Shown: positions 31,138 to 40,798, counted from the first letter of the stretch. The stretch is 64,000 nt of DNA from an uncultured Enterobacterales bacterium (GCA_946478305.1 CAMLBO010000004.1:1-64000); one strand, 5' to 3'. Made by a program: numbers and translations. The notes: generated from the letters alone by a model not told the origin.

Positions 31138-32027
31138 TTCAGCCAGGGCAACAGTTGCTGGCGCGCATAGTCAAAGGCGCGCCGGTCAAATTGGCCGGTA
31201 TGAATCAGATGAGAGATAGATTCCCAAACTACATAGAGCCATCTTCTGGCGAGGAAATTCTCTGAAACGGGGGCACGCTGTAAGTAGCTGAATAACAATT
31301 GTTCACTCATTCCCTGCTCCCACAGACGAAAAAGATCAAACTCACGGGGTGCCCACAGCACGGTACCCGGATTGATCATCGCCAGTAACTGGTCACTGCG
31401 CGGGTCTTTCAGCAAGCTGCGCAATGACAGATTGCCATGCACCAGCACCGGATTGTCATTAAAGTCCGTAAATAAGCTACTCATACAGGCGCGTGCGCGA
31501 AATAACAGCGCGCGGTCTTCCTGAGTGAGCACGGCGGACTGTAAATTGCTTGCTGAAGCCCACAGAACCTCAACGCGTTGCTGATACCACGCCGACCAGC
31601 TATTTTCCTGCGTGCTGTCGACGGTACCAACACAGCCATGGCTGTCAATGCGATGCCATGCCAGTAACCCTTCAATAATTTGCTCCATCAACACGTTCCA
31701 GCGCTGAGGGGTGCGGGTTGGGGCTTCGGCAGAAACACCGCGCAAACGCTCAATCAGTAAAATCTCCTGATAAGGCGGCTGATGCGTAGTCACCATACCA
31801 AAAACTATTGGTACCCTCGCAACGCCTTCACGGGCCAGCATAGATAATTTATAGGCTTCCTGGGCAGCGATACCTGCACAGGTGAAGCTTTTTGCCATCA
31901 ATGGCATAGCATGCCCCTGCTCATCATATATCGCAAAGAGATGGGCATACGGCTGTTCACTGACGCGTTCCAGGCGGGAAATCTTCTCGCCAAGGACAAT
32001 ACTTAGTTCGGCTTTCAGCTGTTCCAT
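31134..32027 (-). CDS. ycbJ: YcbJ, aminoglycoside-phosphotransferase-like protein of unknown function
   Basis: A cytosolic protein of 297 residues (E. coli length) from the APH/choline-kinase-like fold. Family segments visible are PLMAKSF, LLIERLRGVSAEAP, WHRIDSHGCVG and, at the expected catalytic loop, VLVHGNLSLRSLLKD, which replaces the usual HxDxxxxN with HGNLSLRS. The canonical catalytic Asp is therefore not evident, and kinase activity is doubtful. The start at 32027 (MEQLKAEL) is preferred over an ATG two codons earlier. No substrate is known. Confidence 0.88.
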   Translation of the reverse strand: MEQLKAELSIVLGEKISRLERVSEQPYAHLFAIYDEQGHAMPLMAKSFTCAGIAAQEAYKLSMLAREGVARVPIVFGMVTTHQPPYQEILLIERLRGVSAEAPTRTPQRWNVLMEQIIEGLLAWHRIDSHGCVGTVDSTQENSWSAWYQQRVEVLWASASNLQSAVLTQEDRALLFRARACMSSLFTDFNDNPVLVHGNLSLRSLLKDPRSDQLLAMINPGTVLWAPREFDLFRLWEQGMSEQLLFSYLQRAPVSENFLARRWLYVVWESISHLIHTGQFDRRAFDYARQQLLPWLN

Positions 32028-32159
32028 AATCATTACACAGTGGTAAATAGGCTCAGGGCTATGATGGAAGCATCGCGGGTAGATTTCCCCGTTTCAGATC
32101 AATGAAAACGACATAAAACGAGACGCATAAAAGCAGAAAGGCGCTGCGGCAGGAGTCAC

Positions 32160-32193
32160 AAAAAGAAAACGGAATGTCGCAGCGACATTCCGT
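32160..32193 (-). terminator. Terminator of the ycaR-kdsB transcript
   Basis: A 12-bp perfect stem around a single base (ACGGAATGTCGC and its complement, 32169-32193) is followed on the minus strand by TTTTCTTTTTG. It lies ~40 bp after the kdsB stop. Confidence 0.85.
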
Positions 32194-32232
32194 ATCAGCA
32201 GGGTTATGCGAATAACCGAACGTACACCACTC

Positions 32233-32982
32233 TCAATGAGCGAAGAATTCACGTACCCGCTGTAAATCTTCTGGCGTATCAACACCGACTGAGGGGATGG
32301 CTTTCGCGACTGCCACATGGATTTTTTCACCGTACCAAAGAACCCGAAGTTGCTCCAGCAGTTCAATATTTTCCAGTTGGCTTGGTGCCCAGGTCACGTA
32401 ACGTCTGACAAAACCGGCTCGGTAAGCATAAATACCGATATGGCGCAGGAAGGTGTCGCCCACGCTCTCTTTGGATTTTGCAAAACGCTCACGCTCCCAC
32501 GGAATAGTGGCACGGGAGAAGTAGAGTGCATAACCGTTGATATCCATGACTACTTTCACCGCATTCGGATTGAACGCCTCTTCTGCGGTTTCAATCGGTA
32601 CTGCCAGCGTAGCCATTCCAGCTGCGCATGACGCGAGATTTTCTGCTACCTGACTGATGATCACCGGCGGTACCAGCGGCTCATCGCCCTGCACGTTGAC
32701 GATAATCTCGTCATCAGCAAAACCATACTTCTCAATCACTTCGGCCAGACGCTCTGTACCAGACTGATGATCCGCGAGGGTCATACAGACTTCACCACCC
32801 GCCGCTTCAACGGCTTTAAACACGTCCGGGTGATCAGTAGCAACAATGACACGATTGGCACCGGACTCCAGTGCGCGCTCCATCACATGGATAACCATTG
32901 GTTTTCCATTGATATCAGCCAAAGGTTTACCAGGTAAACGACTGGAGGCAAAGCGGGCGGGAATGATAACAATGAAACTCAT
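32233..32982 (-). CDS. kdsB: CMP-Kdo synthetase (3-deoxy-manno-octulosonate cytidylyltransferase)
   Basis: KdsB activates Kdo with CTP to form CMP-Kdo, the donor for the inner core of LPS. The 249-residue product has the nucleotidyltransferase N-terminus [52 protein letters not shown] and GVDTPEDL near the end. It overlaps the upstream ycaR by four bases. The kdsB-ycaR pair is conserved next to the lpxK-msbA cluster. Confidence 0.97.
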   Translation of the reverse strand: MSFIVIIPARFASSRLPGKPLADINGKPMVIHVMERALESGANRVIVATDHPDVFKAVEAAGGEVCMTLADHQSGTERLAEVIEKYGFADDEIIVNVQGDEPLVPPVIISQVAENLASCAAGMATLAVPIETAEEAFNPNAVKVVMDINGYALYFSRATIPWERERFAKSKESVGDTFLRHIGIYAYRAGFVRRYVTWAPSQLENIELLEQLRVLWYGEKIHVAVAKAIPSVGVDTPEDLQRVREFFAH

Positions 32983-33161
32983 GGATGCGTCTCGTCAGCA
33001 GAAAGCGCGCGGGCTTCAGTTTCTAATAACACCGGAATGCCATCACGAACGGGATAAGCCAGCCCATCCACTTTACATACCAACTCTTGCGATTCTTTAT
33101 TGAAATAGAGCTTACCGGTACACACAGGACAAGCGACTATTTCGAGTAAACGATGATCCAT
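32979..33161 (-). CDS. ycaR: YcaR, UPF0434/Trm112-like small protein
   Basis: The start at 33161 ([14 protein letters not shown]) follows GGAGGAAGT and gives the E. coli length of 60 residues; an open frame ten codons longer is rejected. The Trm112-like zinc-ribbon-related fold is suggested by CPVCTGKL and [21 protein letters not shown]. The precise function is unknown. Translation is coupled to kdsB by an ATGA overlap. Confidence 0.93.
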   Translation of the reverse strand: MDHRLLEIVACPVCTGKLYFNKESQELVCKVDGLAYPVRDGIPVLLETEARALSADETHP

Positions 33162-33370
33162 ACTTCCTCCCCGAGAACACATAACTGGCAAACAGGGCCA
33201 GTGCAGTAATGCTTTTTGAGATAAACCCTTTGGATGCTGAGAATACCATAAGCCTTTACCTGTCGTTAATCAGTGAAGCGAGAGATTGCCGCAGGGTCGA
33301 TGATGAAGAAAAAAAATGAGTCAACGGTAAGGGGTCTTGCAAAGACCATCACAGCGGCGTAGAATTTTTA

Positions 33371-33386
33371 TGTGACCTGCATCACA
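33371..33386. promoter_or_regulatory. Perfect CRP (cAMP receptor protein) binding palindrome
   Basis: TGTGA-CCTGCA-TCACA matches both half-sites of the CRP consensus exactly. It lies between a -35 candidate (TTATGT, 33368-33373) and -10 candidates TAATTC (33391-33396) or CATATT (33396-33401). In that position CRP would be expected to repress the transcript that starts near 33403-33408. An activating role for the divergent ycaR transcript on the other strand, whose start codon is ~210 bp away, cannot be excluded. Confidence 0.75.
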
Positions 33387-33413
33387 AAAATAATTCATAT
33401 TACGAGTGAAAAA

Positions 33414-33464
33414 ATGAAACTGATCAACAAAATCATCGCAATGTTCGCGAATTACAGTAACTAA
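33414..33464 (+). CDS. Putative 16-residue small protein, AzuC-like
   Basis: An ORF encoding MKLINKIIAMFANYSN sits between ycaR and ycaQ. It has a weak GAG ribosome site seven bases upstream, a perfect CRP palindrome ~28 bp upstream and an intrinsic terminator ~30 bp downstream, so it looks like a ~110-120 nt transcription unit. From memory, the E. coli CRP-repressed small protein AzuC (28 residues, product of the dual-function RNA AzuCR) begins MKLRKILKSMFNNYC; Met1-Lys2-Leu3, Met10-Phe11 and Asn13-Tyr14 align without gaps. The peptide is amphipathic and could associate with the membrane. It is shorter than AzuC and lies elsewhere in the chromosome, so homology is a hypothesis. Confidence 0.5.
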   Translation: MKLINKIIAMFANYSN

Positions 33465-33494
33465 TACTGTTTTCAACTGCATGCATAGTGAAAG

Positions 33495-33517
33495 AACGGC
33501 TGCCTAAAGCAGCCGTT
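33495..33517 (+). terminator. Terminator after the AzuC-like ORF
   Basis: A 9-bp stem AACGGCTGC with CTAAA loop is followed on the plus strand by TTGCTTTGTTTTAG. The opposite strand has a weaker T-run (TTCTTTC) that may also serve ycaQ, which ends at 33528. Confidence 0.8.
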
Positions 33518-33527
33518 TTGCTTTGTT

Positions 33528-34766
33528 TTAGTTCGCTGTATTGAGCAATGACCAGCCCTTCCCCCAGCTGGCATATAGCTCATCAGGTAGTTGCCCCGTC
33601 GAAACTGCCTCTGCACCATGCCACAGAGCACAGCGGTTAAACGCCCCGGTTAAATCGTTAATTCGGCGGTTATTGAGTTTTATCCCCGCTTCAAGATGCA
33701 GCGCTTTAACCTCAAACACTTTCTCTTTGCGGTGGATTTTGGCATCTACGCGCCCGATCAATTCACCCCGGTGTAAAACCGGCAACGTGAAATAACCAAA
33801 CTTACGCTTTTCTTCAGGCGTATAGCACTCCAACCGGTAATCGAAATTAAACAGGGTCAGTGCACGTTTACGATCCCAGACAACAGGATCAAAGGGGGAA
33901 AGTAGCGTGGTCACCGTTGAACTGATCTTCCCATCCAAGGCCTGTCGTAATAAGCCATATTGAGATTGATGGACATAGCAATCTCCTTCGAGCCCTTCGA
34001 CATTGACCGTCGTGATTTCACCGCGCTTGAGTAAGTTCTCGATCACGGCAGCGATTTTTACGCGCTTTAAACGGTAATAGTCTGCCAGCCATTCAGCCTT
34101 GAAAAAACCCAGGCTTTGGGCCGAGCGCCGCAACATCTCCATTTCAGCCTCAGCCTGAGACAATGCTTGCGTTGCATCATTCCAGTCAGGTAGTACTCTC
34201 TCTGCCAGATCATAAACACGATGAAAATTACGCCTCTCCACAACCATCAGTTTTCCTGAAGTGAACAACGTTTCAAGGTGTTTTTTATGCGGTTTCCAGT
34301 CCCACCAGCCACTGGTTGATCGTTTTTCGGCTCTGAAATCTGCCGACCGTACCGGGCCGGTATCGGCGATGTGACTGAGCAACAGTGCAATGTCCTCATG
34401 ATGAGTATCAATCCACGCCTGAGAATATTTCCAGCCCATTTTTTCGGGCGCAAGCATACGGTGCCGTAATAACCGGTAATCTTCGATGGGGACAAAACAG
34501 GCTTCGTGCGCCCAGTACTCAAAGAGTTTTCCCGCAGCTAACGCTTCCTCGAGCCATTCAGCCGGATAGTGACCCAGCCGGCTGAACAGCACCAAATAAG
34601 GGCTGCGTGCCACGACACTAATAGTGTCAATCTGCAGCAAGGCCATATTGTGAATAGCTAAAGTCACATCATCACGGACAGGTTTACGTTTGAGAGGGTG
34701 TTGTAACTGTTGTGCAGCAAGGTGCAAAGTTCGGGCGGCAGAGAGAGGTATGACAGGGTGAGACAT
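33528..34766 (-). CDS. ycaQ: YcaQ (AlkX-type) DNA glycosylase
   Basis: YcaQ is an HTH_42/AlkZ-superfamily glycosylase that unhooks interstrand crosslinks and removes bulky alkylated bases. The 412-residue product consists of tandem winged-helix domains. The catalytic Q-phi-D motif is visible as QID at residues 45-47, followed by ISVVARSPY. Other family blocks are EYWAHEACFVP, WWDWKPHKKHLE and LSPFDPVVWDRKR. It lies between the small ORF and the cold-shock gene on the lpxK strand, with its own ribosome site (no overlap), so it is probably transcribed separately. Confidence 0.94.
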   Translation of the reverse strand: MSHPVIPLSAARTLHLAAQQLQHPLKRKPVRDDVTLAIHNMALLQIDTISVVARSPYLVLFSRLGHYPAEWLEEALAAGKLFEYWAHEACFVPIEDYRLLRHRMLAPEKMGWKYSQAWIDTHHEDIALLLSHIADTGPVRSADFRAEKRSTSGWWDWKPHKKHLETLFTSGKLMVVERRNFHRVYDLAERVLPDWNDATQALSQAEAEMEMLRRSAQSLGFFKAEWLADYYRLKRVKIAAVIENLLKRGEITTVNVEGLEGDCYVHQSQYGLLRQALDGKISSTVTTLLSPFDPVVWDRKRALTLFNFDYRLECYTPEEKRKFGYFTLPVLHRGELIGRVDAKIHRKEKVFEVKALHLEAGIKLNNRRINDLTGAFNRCALWHGAEAVSTGQLPDELYASWGKGWSLLNTAN

Positions 34767-34857
34767 ATCGGTATCCGTTAATGAAAATCATCTTACAGAT
34801 ACCGATAGCATACTTTTCTCAGAGCGTAAATTTTACGCGCTGAAGTCTGAGACAGAT

Positions 34858-35070
34858 TTAGAAGGCAATCACGTCAGCAGCAGCCGGGCCGTGAGCTACG
34901 CTGCGGTAGATGGTAAACTCTACACGCTGCCCTGCATTCAAAGACTTATTGCCAGTATTGGCAATGGAGGCGCGTTGAACATAAATTTCAGACGAACCAT
35001 CAAGAGGACAAATAAAACCATAGCCTTTGGCTTGGTTGTACCATTTAACTAAACCCATTTTTAACATCAT
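34858..35070 (-). CDS. Divergent CspA-family cold-shock-like protein
   Basis: A 70-residue single cold-shock domain. RNP1 is well preserved (KGYGFICP, residues 15-22), but the RNP2 position reads IYVQRASI instead of the usual VFVHFSAI, losing the His/Phe pair that stacks on nucleic acid. It resembles E. coli CspH/CspF-type divergent members more than CspA. AAGGA lies nine bases before the ATG at 35070; a second ATG follows at 35067. A gene at this site, between ycaQ and lpxK, is absent from E. coli. A long upstream leader suggests post-transcriptional control. Confidence 0.85.
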   Translation of the reverse strand: MMLKMGLVKWYNQAKGYGFICPLDGSSEIYVQRASIANTGNKSLNAGQRVEFTIYRSVAHGPAAADVIAF

Positions 35071-35542
35071 AATTGTAAATCCTTTATTTGGGCATCCATG
35101 AACACGCTTTTTATTATTGTTCGGATGCGCTTGCCCATACTAAAGTTATTTTTTTATAAAAACCTCTAATGAGCGATTGTGAAAATAGTTTTCTTTTCAA
35201 TGGATACATTGAGAAGATCTGCCACAAGGCAATCAGGGCCAATCGGTGAGATTGAATACTTATGGGAGGGACTTAGAAGGTTCGACTTTGAAGCGGAATC
35301 ATTAGATATTAGATAACGTTTTGGGAGGAACTACTTAACTCTAAACTCGTACATAAATAGCTCTGCATGACAGGCCGGTGAACATTTACTCATAGGTTAA
35401 TCACAATAGCAAGCACATTAATATTAAAAAATATAAATCCAAATGCAAGTTAAAAATTATTGATTTAAATCAGCATGCTACAGATGTTTTTGCTTGTCTT
35501 TAAATTCCCCATAATTGTTACCCGTAGTATATAACGTGCAAT
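35071..35542 (-). other. Long leader/intergenic region of the cold-shock-like gene
   Basis: About 470 AT-rich bases separate the lpxK stop from the cold-shock gene. On the minus strand TAGTAT near 35140 is a -10 candidate. A paired element lies close to the ribosome site: GCATCC-GAACA (35128-35117) can pair with TGTTC-AT-GGATGC (35104-35092), leaving a two-base bulge. Structured leaders are typical of cspA-family mRNAs. No other ORF with a credible start was seen. Confidence 0.45.
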
Positions 35543-36532
35543 TCAATCCGATTTTAGCGCTATCATCTGCTCTATTTTACAGAGAAGTTTACGGGCATTT
35601 TCTGACGAAATTTTCGCATCGACGGGCAGATACCACCAATTCGGCTCTGCAAATGAACGGCATTTCACAGCATCTTTTTCGGTCATCAACAGAATCTGAC
35701 CTGAAGTAGCCAGCGGTTTTAACTGTGTTAACTGATAATCCTGATGATCGGCAAAGGCTACCTCAGCTTTTGTACTCACGCCCAAGTCTCTTAACGTCGC
35801 AAAAAATCGTGGTGGATGACCAATTCCTGCCATTGCAACAACATCTTGCAGCGTCGCCGCATCACGCCGCTCGCCAGTGAGTATATTGACCGCATCTCCG
35901 GCTTCAAGAGTCATACTTATTTCGCCAGCCATCGCCGTGCCACCATTGGTGATCACCGCATCAACCGTACGCAACCGCGCAGCTCGTTCGCGCATCGGCC
36001 CGGCAGGTAACCACCAGCCATTTCCAAACCGCCGAATACCATCGATAACCACAACTTCAATATCCCGTTGCAGCGCATAATGCTGCAGGCCATCATCCGT
36101 CACGATCACATCAAGTGCGTGGCTAGCCATCAGGGCTTTAACAGCATCGGAACGAACCGGTGAAACGGCCACCGGCACCCCCGTACGCTGAAAGATCAGT
36201 ACGGGTTCATCACCGGCCTCAGCTGTAGTAGTCTCTGCATCCAGAACCAACGGATATTGCGCAGCCTTCCCGCCATAACCGCGCGAAACAACCCCAGCAC
36301 GCAATCCCCGCTGTTTTAACGTTTCAACTAACCAGATCACCACCGGTGTTTTACCATTGCCGCCAGCGGTTAAATTACCGACCACGACCACCGGTAACGG
36401 GGCGCGCCAGCTTTTTTTCCATCCTTTTTCATAACTATAACGGAGCACTATTGTTATCAGCCCGTACAGCCATGAAAAAGGCAGCAGTAATAGATAAAGC
36501 GGTGATTTACCTGACCAGATTCGCTCTATCAT
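35543..36532 (-). CDS. lpxK: Tetraacyldisaccharide 4'-kinase (lipid A 4'-kinase)
   Basis: LpxK phosphorylates the lipid A disaccharide precursor to form lipid IVA at the inner membrane. The 329-residue product has an N-terminal membrane-associated hydrophobic helix, Walker [12 protein letters not shown] (52-62), [25 protein letters not shown] and PAGPMRE. The ATG overlaps the msbA stop by four bases, coupling lipid A kinase and flippase, as in other enterics. Confidence 0.97.
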   Translation of the reverse strand: MIERIWSGKSPLYLLLLPFSWLYGLITIVLRYSYEKGWKKSWRAPLPVVVVGNLTAGGNGKTPVVIWLVETLKQRGLRAGVVSRGYGGKAAQYPLVLDAETTTAEAGDEPVLIFQRTGVPVAVSPVRSDAVKALMASHALDVIVTDDGLQHYALQRDIEVVVIDGIRRFGNGWWLPAGPMRERAARLRTVDAVITNGGTAMAGEISMTLEAGDAVNILTGERRDAATLQDVVAMAGIGHPPRFFATLRDLGVSTKAEVAFADHQDYQLTQLKPLATSGQILLMTEKDAVKCRSFAEPNWWYLPVDAKISSENARKLLCKIEQMIALKSD

Positions 36533-38277
36533 TGACCAAATTGCATCCGGTGCAATTGCGCATAGGCACCGCGTTTAGCCAGCAAATCTTCATGATTACC
36601 TCGCTCAACCACACGCCCGTCTTCAATAACCAGAATTTCATCTGCTTTTTCGATCGTTGAAAGCCGGTGCGCAATGACCAGTGAAGTCCGGTTCTTTTGC
36701 AGTTCATCCAAAGCCGCCTGAATGGCTCGCTCGGACTCTGTATCCAGAGCCGATGTGGCTTCATCGAGGATCAGCACCGGTGAGTCACGTAAAAGTGCCC
36801 GGGCAATGGCAATACGCTGACGTTGTCCACCTGAAAGTAACACGCCATTTTCACCAATGACCGTATCAAGACCATTGTCCATCTTATTAATGAAATCCAT
36901 CGCATAAGCCATGGTTGCCGCTTTCTCAATGTCTTCACGCGTGAAGACATCAGTGCGTGCATAGGCAATGTTGTTAGCAATAGTATCATTGAACAAATGG
37001 ACGTTTTGCGATACTAAGGCCACCTGATTACGCAACGAAGACAATGTGTATTCACGCAGGTCATGGCCATCCAGCAGGATCTCACCTTCCTGGATATCAT
37101 AAAAACGAGTGAGTAAGTTCGCGATGGTCGATTTACCTGAACCTGAACGGCCGACTAATGCAACTGTACGCCCGGCGGGAATCGTGAAGGCAACATCACG
37201 CAATGCGGGTATATCGCGACCAGGGTAGGTGAAAGTGACATTTTTGAATTCAACGTCGCCCTTCGCTCGTTCTACTACCCGCTTACCATCATCTTTTTCC
37301 TGCTCCATATCCAGAATAGAGAACAGTGTCTGGCAAGCCGCCATGCCACGCTGGAACTGGGCATTAACGTTGGTCAGCGACTTCAGCGGGCGCATCAGGG
37401 CAATCATTGAGGAGAAGACTACCGTGATGGTACCGGCGCTCAATGTTTCCATAACTGACGGGAAGCTGGCCGCATAAAGCACGAAGGCCAGAGCGAGAGA
37501 AGCGATCAACTGAATAATAGGGTCTGAAATCGAAGATGCTGACACCAGGCGCATACCCTGCTGGCGCATCCGGTTACTGACCGAGTCAAAGCGTTCAGTC
37601 TCAACTTTCTGCCCGCCAAAAATCAGCACTTCTTTGTGCCCTTTCAGCATCTGTTCTGCACTGGTGGTTACATGGCCCATGGTATTTTGCATGTTTTTGC
37701 TGATATCACGAAAACGCTTGGAAACTACGCGGATAACAATAGAAACAATAGGAGCGATGACAACCAAAATAATCGACAACTGCCAGCTGTAGTAAAACAT
37801 CAGGATAAACAGACCGATAATTGAAGCACCTTCACGTACGACAGTAACCAGAGCACTCGATGACGAAGAGGCGACCTGTTCAGAATCGTAGGTGATACGT
37901 GACAATAAAGTCCCGGTGGACTGTTGATCAAAGAAGGCGACAGGCATGCCCATCATGTGTCCGAACAGACGGCGACGCATTTGCATCACCACTTTGCCAG
38001 ACACCCAAGATATGCAGTAGCTAGAAATGTAGCCACTAACGCCACGGACAATCATCAGGCCAATGACGGCCAACGGCATCCAGAGCAAAATTGAGCGTTC
38101 CGCTTTACCAAAACCGTCATCAAGAAGCGGTTTCAACAAAGACAGCATGAAAGTATCACTGGCGGCGTTAGCAACCAGCGCAATAGCCGCGGCGATTAGC
38201 CCGGTTTTAAAAGGAGTGATCATCGGCCACAAGCGACGGAATGTCTGCCATGTGGAGAGATCTTTATCATTCATCAT
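36529..38277 (-). CDS. msbA: Lipid A ABC flippase MsbA
   Basis: MsbA moves core-lipid A from the inner to the outer leaflet of the inner membrane with ATP. The 582-residue half-transporter has six N-terminal membrane segments (about 20-320) and a C-terminal nucleotide-binding domain with Walker [10 protein letters not shown], signature [11 protein letters not shown], Walker [13 protein letters not shown] and an IAHRLSTIE switch His. The length equals E. coli MsbA. It lies 38 bp after ycaI and is coupled to lpxK. Confidence 0.98.
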   Translation of the reverse strand: MMNDKDLSTWQTFRRLWPMITPFKTGLIAAAIALVANAASDTFMLSLLKPLLDDGFGKAERSILLWMPLAVIGLMIVRGVSGYISSYCISWVSGKVVMQMRRRLFGHMMGMPVAFFDQQSTGTLLSRITYDSEQVASSSSSALVTVVREGASIIGLFILMFYYSWQLSIILVVIAPIVSIVIRVVSKRFRDISKNMQNTMGHVTTSAEQMLKGHKEVLIFGGQKVETERFDSVSNRMRQQGMRLVSASSISDPIIQLIASLALAFVLYAASFPSVMETLSAGTITVVFSSMIALMRPLKSLTNVNAQFQRGMAACQTLFSILDMEQEKDDGKRVVERAKGDVEFKNVTFTYPGRDIPALRDVAFTIPAGRTVALVGRSGSGKSTIANLLTRFYDIQEGEILLDGHDLREYTLSSLRNQVALVSQNVHLFNDTIANNIAYARTDVFTREDIEKAATMAYAMDFINKMDNGLDTVIGENGVLLSGGQRQRIAIARALLRDSPVLILDEATSALDTESERAIQAALDELQKNRTSLVIAHRLSTIEKADEILVIEDGRVVERGNHEDLLAKRGAYAQLHRMQFGQ

Positions 38278-38315
38278 GCATTATTAACCAGCAGCGATAG
38301 AAACAGCGGACCATT

Positions 38316-40592
38316 CTACTCATTATCACCCGATACACCAAACCGGCGGTGGTACCAACGAGGAAATATTTGTTCGCGTAAGCCATTAATAGACCAATAA
38401 TCATCATAAAAACGGACTGTCAGTTGTCCAGAATGCGCGGTATCTCGCCAGGGCAACTGGGCGCTATGATACCGATTAACGACTTTGGCAGCGGGAAGAT
38501 GCCATTTATTAAACCGCGCCGCGGACGCCAATGCTATTTCAGGAGTAACCGCGCGCAGGAACGGCCCCGTTGACGACGTGTTGCTGCCATGGTGAGGAAC
38601 CTGCATTACCGTGCTGTGAAGAGCATGAAGATATCGTGAGGTCAGATTATTTTCAGAAGCCGCTTCAATATCTCCAGTAAGCAGTATGCTGAATTTTCCG
38701 TCGTCAATGCGGATCACACAGCTGTCATCATTAAACGGCCTGGCAGTCAGCTTTTCCGGCCAAATTACCCGGAATGTCAGTGCCTGCCACTTCCAGTTCG
38801 TACCACTTACACAAGGTAATTGAGCACTTACCGAGCTGTCTCGCACCGTCGCTGATGGAAAAGCCCGTTTAATCATTTCCAAACCACCACGATGATCTTC
38901 ATCCCAATGGCTAACAATAATCTGCTCTAACGGGATATTGCGCCAGCGTAGGAAAGGTAAGATATTCATCTCCGCAGCTGAACCACCTTCCCAGCGATTT
39001 CCAGTATCGTATAAAACACCTTTCCCATTTTTACTGATCAGCATTGCAAGACCATGGCCGACATCGATCATATCGACCCTCCACCTTTCTGGTGACTTTG
39101 CATTCAGCCAAACGACAATGACCGTTAACAGGGCCAATATATTAGCCGGATACGCCCTGAACCAACCAAAACGCCATGCAACTGTTCCCGCCCAGCCAGT
39201 GAAAGTCAGAGAGAACGCAGCCGCGCCCAAATAAAACCAGTCAGCAGAGAATTTCCTCACTCCCCAAAAGGCAATGGAGAGGCTGGTATCAGCGGCCGAC
39301 CAGATAAATTGATTCAGCAACGCCGGGAATATCAAATGACCAATTAATCCAAGCAGTACCAGCGGTACGGTGAATAATGAAACAATGGGTACTGCCCACA
39401 TGTTTGCCATGAAAGAAGAGGAATTAATGCCATGAAAGAGGCCAATTTGCATCGGCAGAAGCAAGAGTGTCATACCCAATTGCAGATGCCCCCACCTCAA
39501 AGCTCCCCAATACCAACCCCGGGAAAACATCGGCGATAGCGGCGCCCATTGAAACCAAAATATTAACGCCGCAACGGCTAAACAGGAGAGCCAGAAGCTA
39601 TCTGAAAGAATGCTCATGGGATCCACCAGCAAAAGAAGTGCCATCCCCCAAAGCCATACTTGCCAGGGATGGCATCTGACGCGATAAAAGCGCAATACCA
39701 GCCATAAAGACAGTGCCAGAGCAGTGCGTAACGCGGGGGCATTACATCCTGCAAGCCAGGTATAAATGAGTAAGGTCACTTCACTTACCATCAGCGGGAA
39801 ACGATAGTCAATCCATCTCATTGGCAGCAAATATTGTATTGCTCTTGCCAATAACCAACCAATCCATGCAGCAATACCAATATGCAGACCTGATATTGCC
39901 ACCAGATGTGCAACACCAGTTTTTTGCAAAAGTGCATTGTCCTCCTTACTAATCAGCCCTTTTTCACCAAAAGCTAATGCAACAAGTACGGCCTGGTTAG
40001 TTAACCCTGATAAATTATGATTGATTGCAGTAATAAACCGTTGGCGAAGATTGCACTCATCATCAATCAAGCTACCCCGCTCAAATTTCCCCTGTAATGG
40101 CCAATGGTTCGCAAGTGCCCAACGCTGTGAATCAAAACCACCTTCGTTGAGAGAAGCATGCACTGGCCGCAGATTAGCTTTAAATTTCCACACCTGACCT
40201 GCACAGTAATCTCTATCTGGTTTCTCCCATTGAGCCCTGAATAATACCGGAGGGAAGATGCGCTGCCCTGCGGCTTGATGAATACTCAGGACGATCTGAT
40301 GCTTATCCTGACGTGCTAAATTAACTGACTGGACAGTAGTGATAATTTCGCTATGCCCTCTGCTCAGCGCATCAGTCTGTAGCAACCAATATTGTCCCTG
40401 ACCTGCTGCCCACGCAAAACTCAGCAGCAATATGGCGCCAATGCGGAAAAGTTTATGATGAATTAACCCTATTACACCTGCGAGAGCCCCCATTACCAGG
40501 CAGGCAGTAAGTGAAGGTAAAGTGGGTAATATAAGCAGCGGGAGCATTCCTGCGGTAACGGCAAGCGCCACCTCGTCCATTGAGATTTTAAT
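38316..40592 (-). CDS. ycaI: YcaI, ComEC/Rec2-family DNA uptake channel protein
   Basis: A ComEC/Rec2 protein that in competent bacteria passes single-stranded DNA across the inner membrane; in E. coli it is linked to DNA use as nutrient. It has a DUF4131 N-terminal domain, a multi-helix Competence domain with LVAISGLHIGIAAW, and a C-terminal metallo-beta-lactamase-like domain with SHWDEDHRGGL and VPHHGSNTSS. The first ATG (40580) gives 754 residues but lies 19 bp from AAGGA. The codon ATT at 40592, seven bases after AAGGA, begins x-KIS, aligning with E. coli MKIT; an AUU start is proposed (758 residues). Either start leaves the domains intact. Confidence 0.85.
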   Translation of the reverse strand: MKISMDEVALAVTAGMLPLLILPTLPSLTACLVMGALAGVIGLIHHKLFRIGAILLLSFAWAAGQGQYWLLQTDALSRGHSEIITTVQSVNLARQDKHQIVLSIHQAAGQRIFPPVLFRAQWEKPDRDYCAGQVWKFKANLRPVHASLNEGGFDSQRWALANHWPLQGKFERGSLIDDECNLRQRFITAINHNLSGLTNQAVLVALAFGEKGLISKEDNALLQKTGVAHLVAISGLHIGIAAWIGWLLARAIQYLLPMRWIDYRFPLMVSEVTLLIYTWLAGCNAPALRTALALSLWLVLRFYRVRCHPWQVWLWGMALLLLVDPMSILSDSFWLSCLAVAALIFWFQWAPLSPMFSRGWYWGALRWGHLQLGMTLLLLPMQIGLFHGINSSSFMANMWAVPIVSLFTVPLVLLGLIGHLIFPALLNQFIWSAADTSLSIAFWGVRKFSADWFYLGAAAFSLTFTGWAGTVAWRFGWFRAYPANILALLTVIVVWLNAKSPERWRVDMIDVGHGLAMLISKNGKGVLYDTGNRWEGGSAAEMNILPFLRWRNIPLEQIIVSHWDEDHRGGLEMIKRAFPSATVRDSSVSAQLPCVSGTNWKWQALTFRVIWPEKLTARPFNDDSCVIRIDDGKFSILLTGDIEAASENNLTSRYLHALHSTVMQVPHHGSNTSSTGPFLRAVTPEIALASAARFNKWHLPAAKVVNRYHSAQLPWRDTAHSGQLTVRFYDDYWSINGLREQIFPRWYHRRFGVSGDNE

Positions 40593-40666
40593 AATGACAT
40601 CCTTGTCTTGGCTTGTAATCTGAAGCTCTCAACAGCCCTTGAACAAAGCCGTCAACGCCTTCTTAA

Positions 40667-40798
40667 ATCCGGGATTTCTGGCTGAAGTATGATGAGGACG
40701 TGATTGAGGAACAAGCCAGGGAGGTGATCGATGCGAGACATCGCGCAGAAAAACATATAGGGATGGCGGAATTTAATGCAAAAAAAACGGCACCTTAA
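40667..40798 (+). other. Unassigned 43-codon open frame between ycaI and ihfB
   Basis: On the plus strand, antisense to the ycaI leader, an open frame reads IRDFWLKYDEDVIEEQAREV and on to a C-terminus of MAEFNAKKTAP. Its charged, helix-like composition looks protein-coding. There is no ATG near the 5' end; the best candidate is GTG at 40700 (32 residues) with GAGGA too close to act as a ribosome site. It could be a gene remnant or chance. I recognise no family. Confidence 0.25.

Noticed and set aside
33303..33362. 19-residue ORF (MKKKNESTVRG...) upstream of the AzuC-like ORF
   Set aside because: Has a marginal AGGG ribosome site but ends before the CRP palindrome, and has no promoter or terminator of its own. 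Likely chance.
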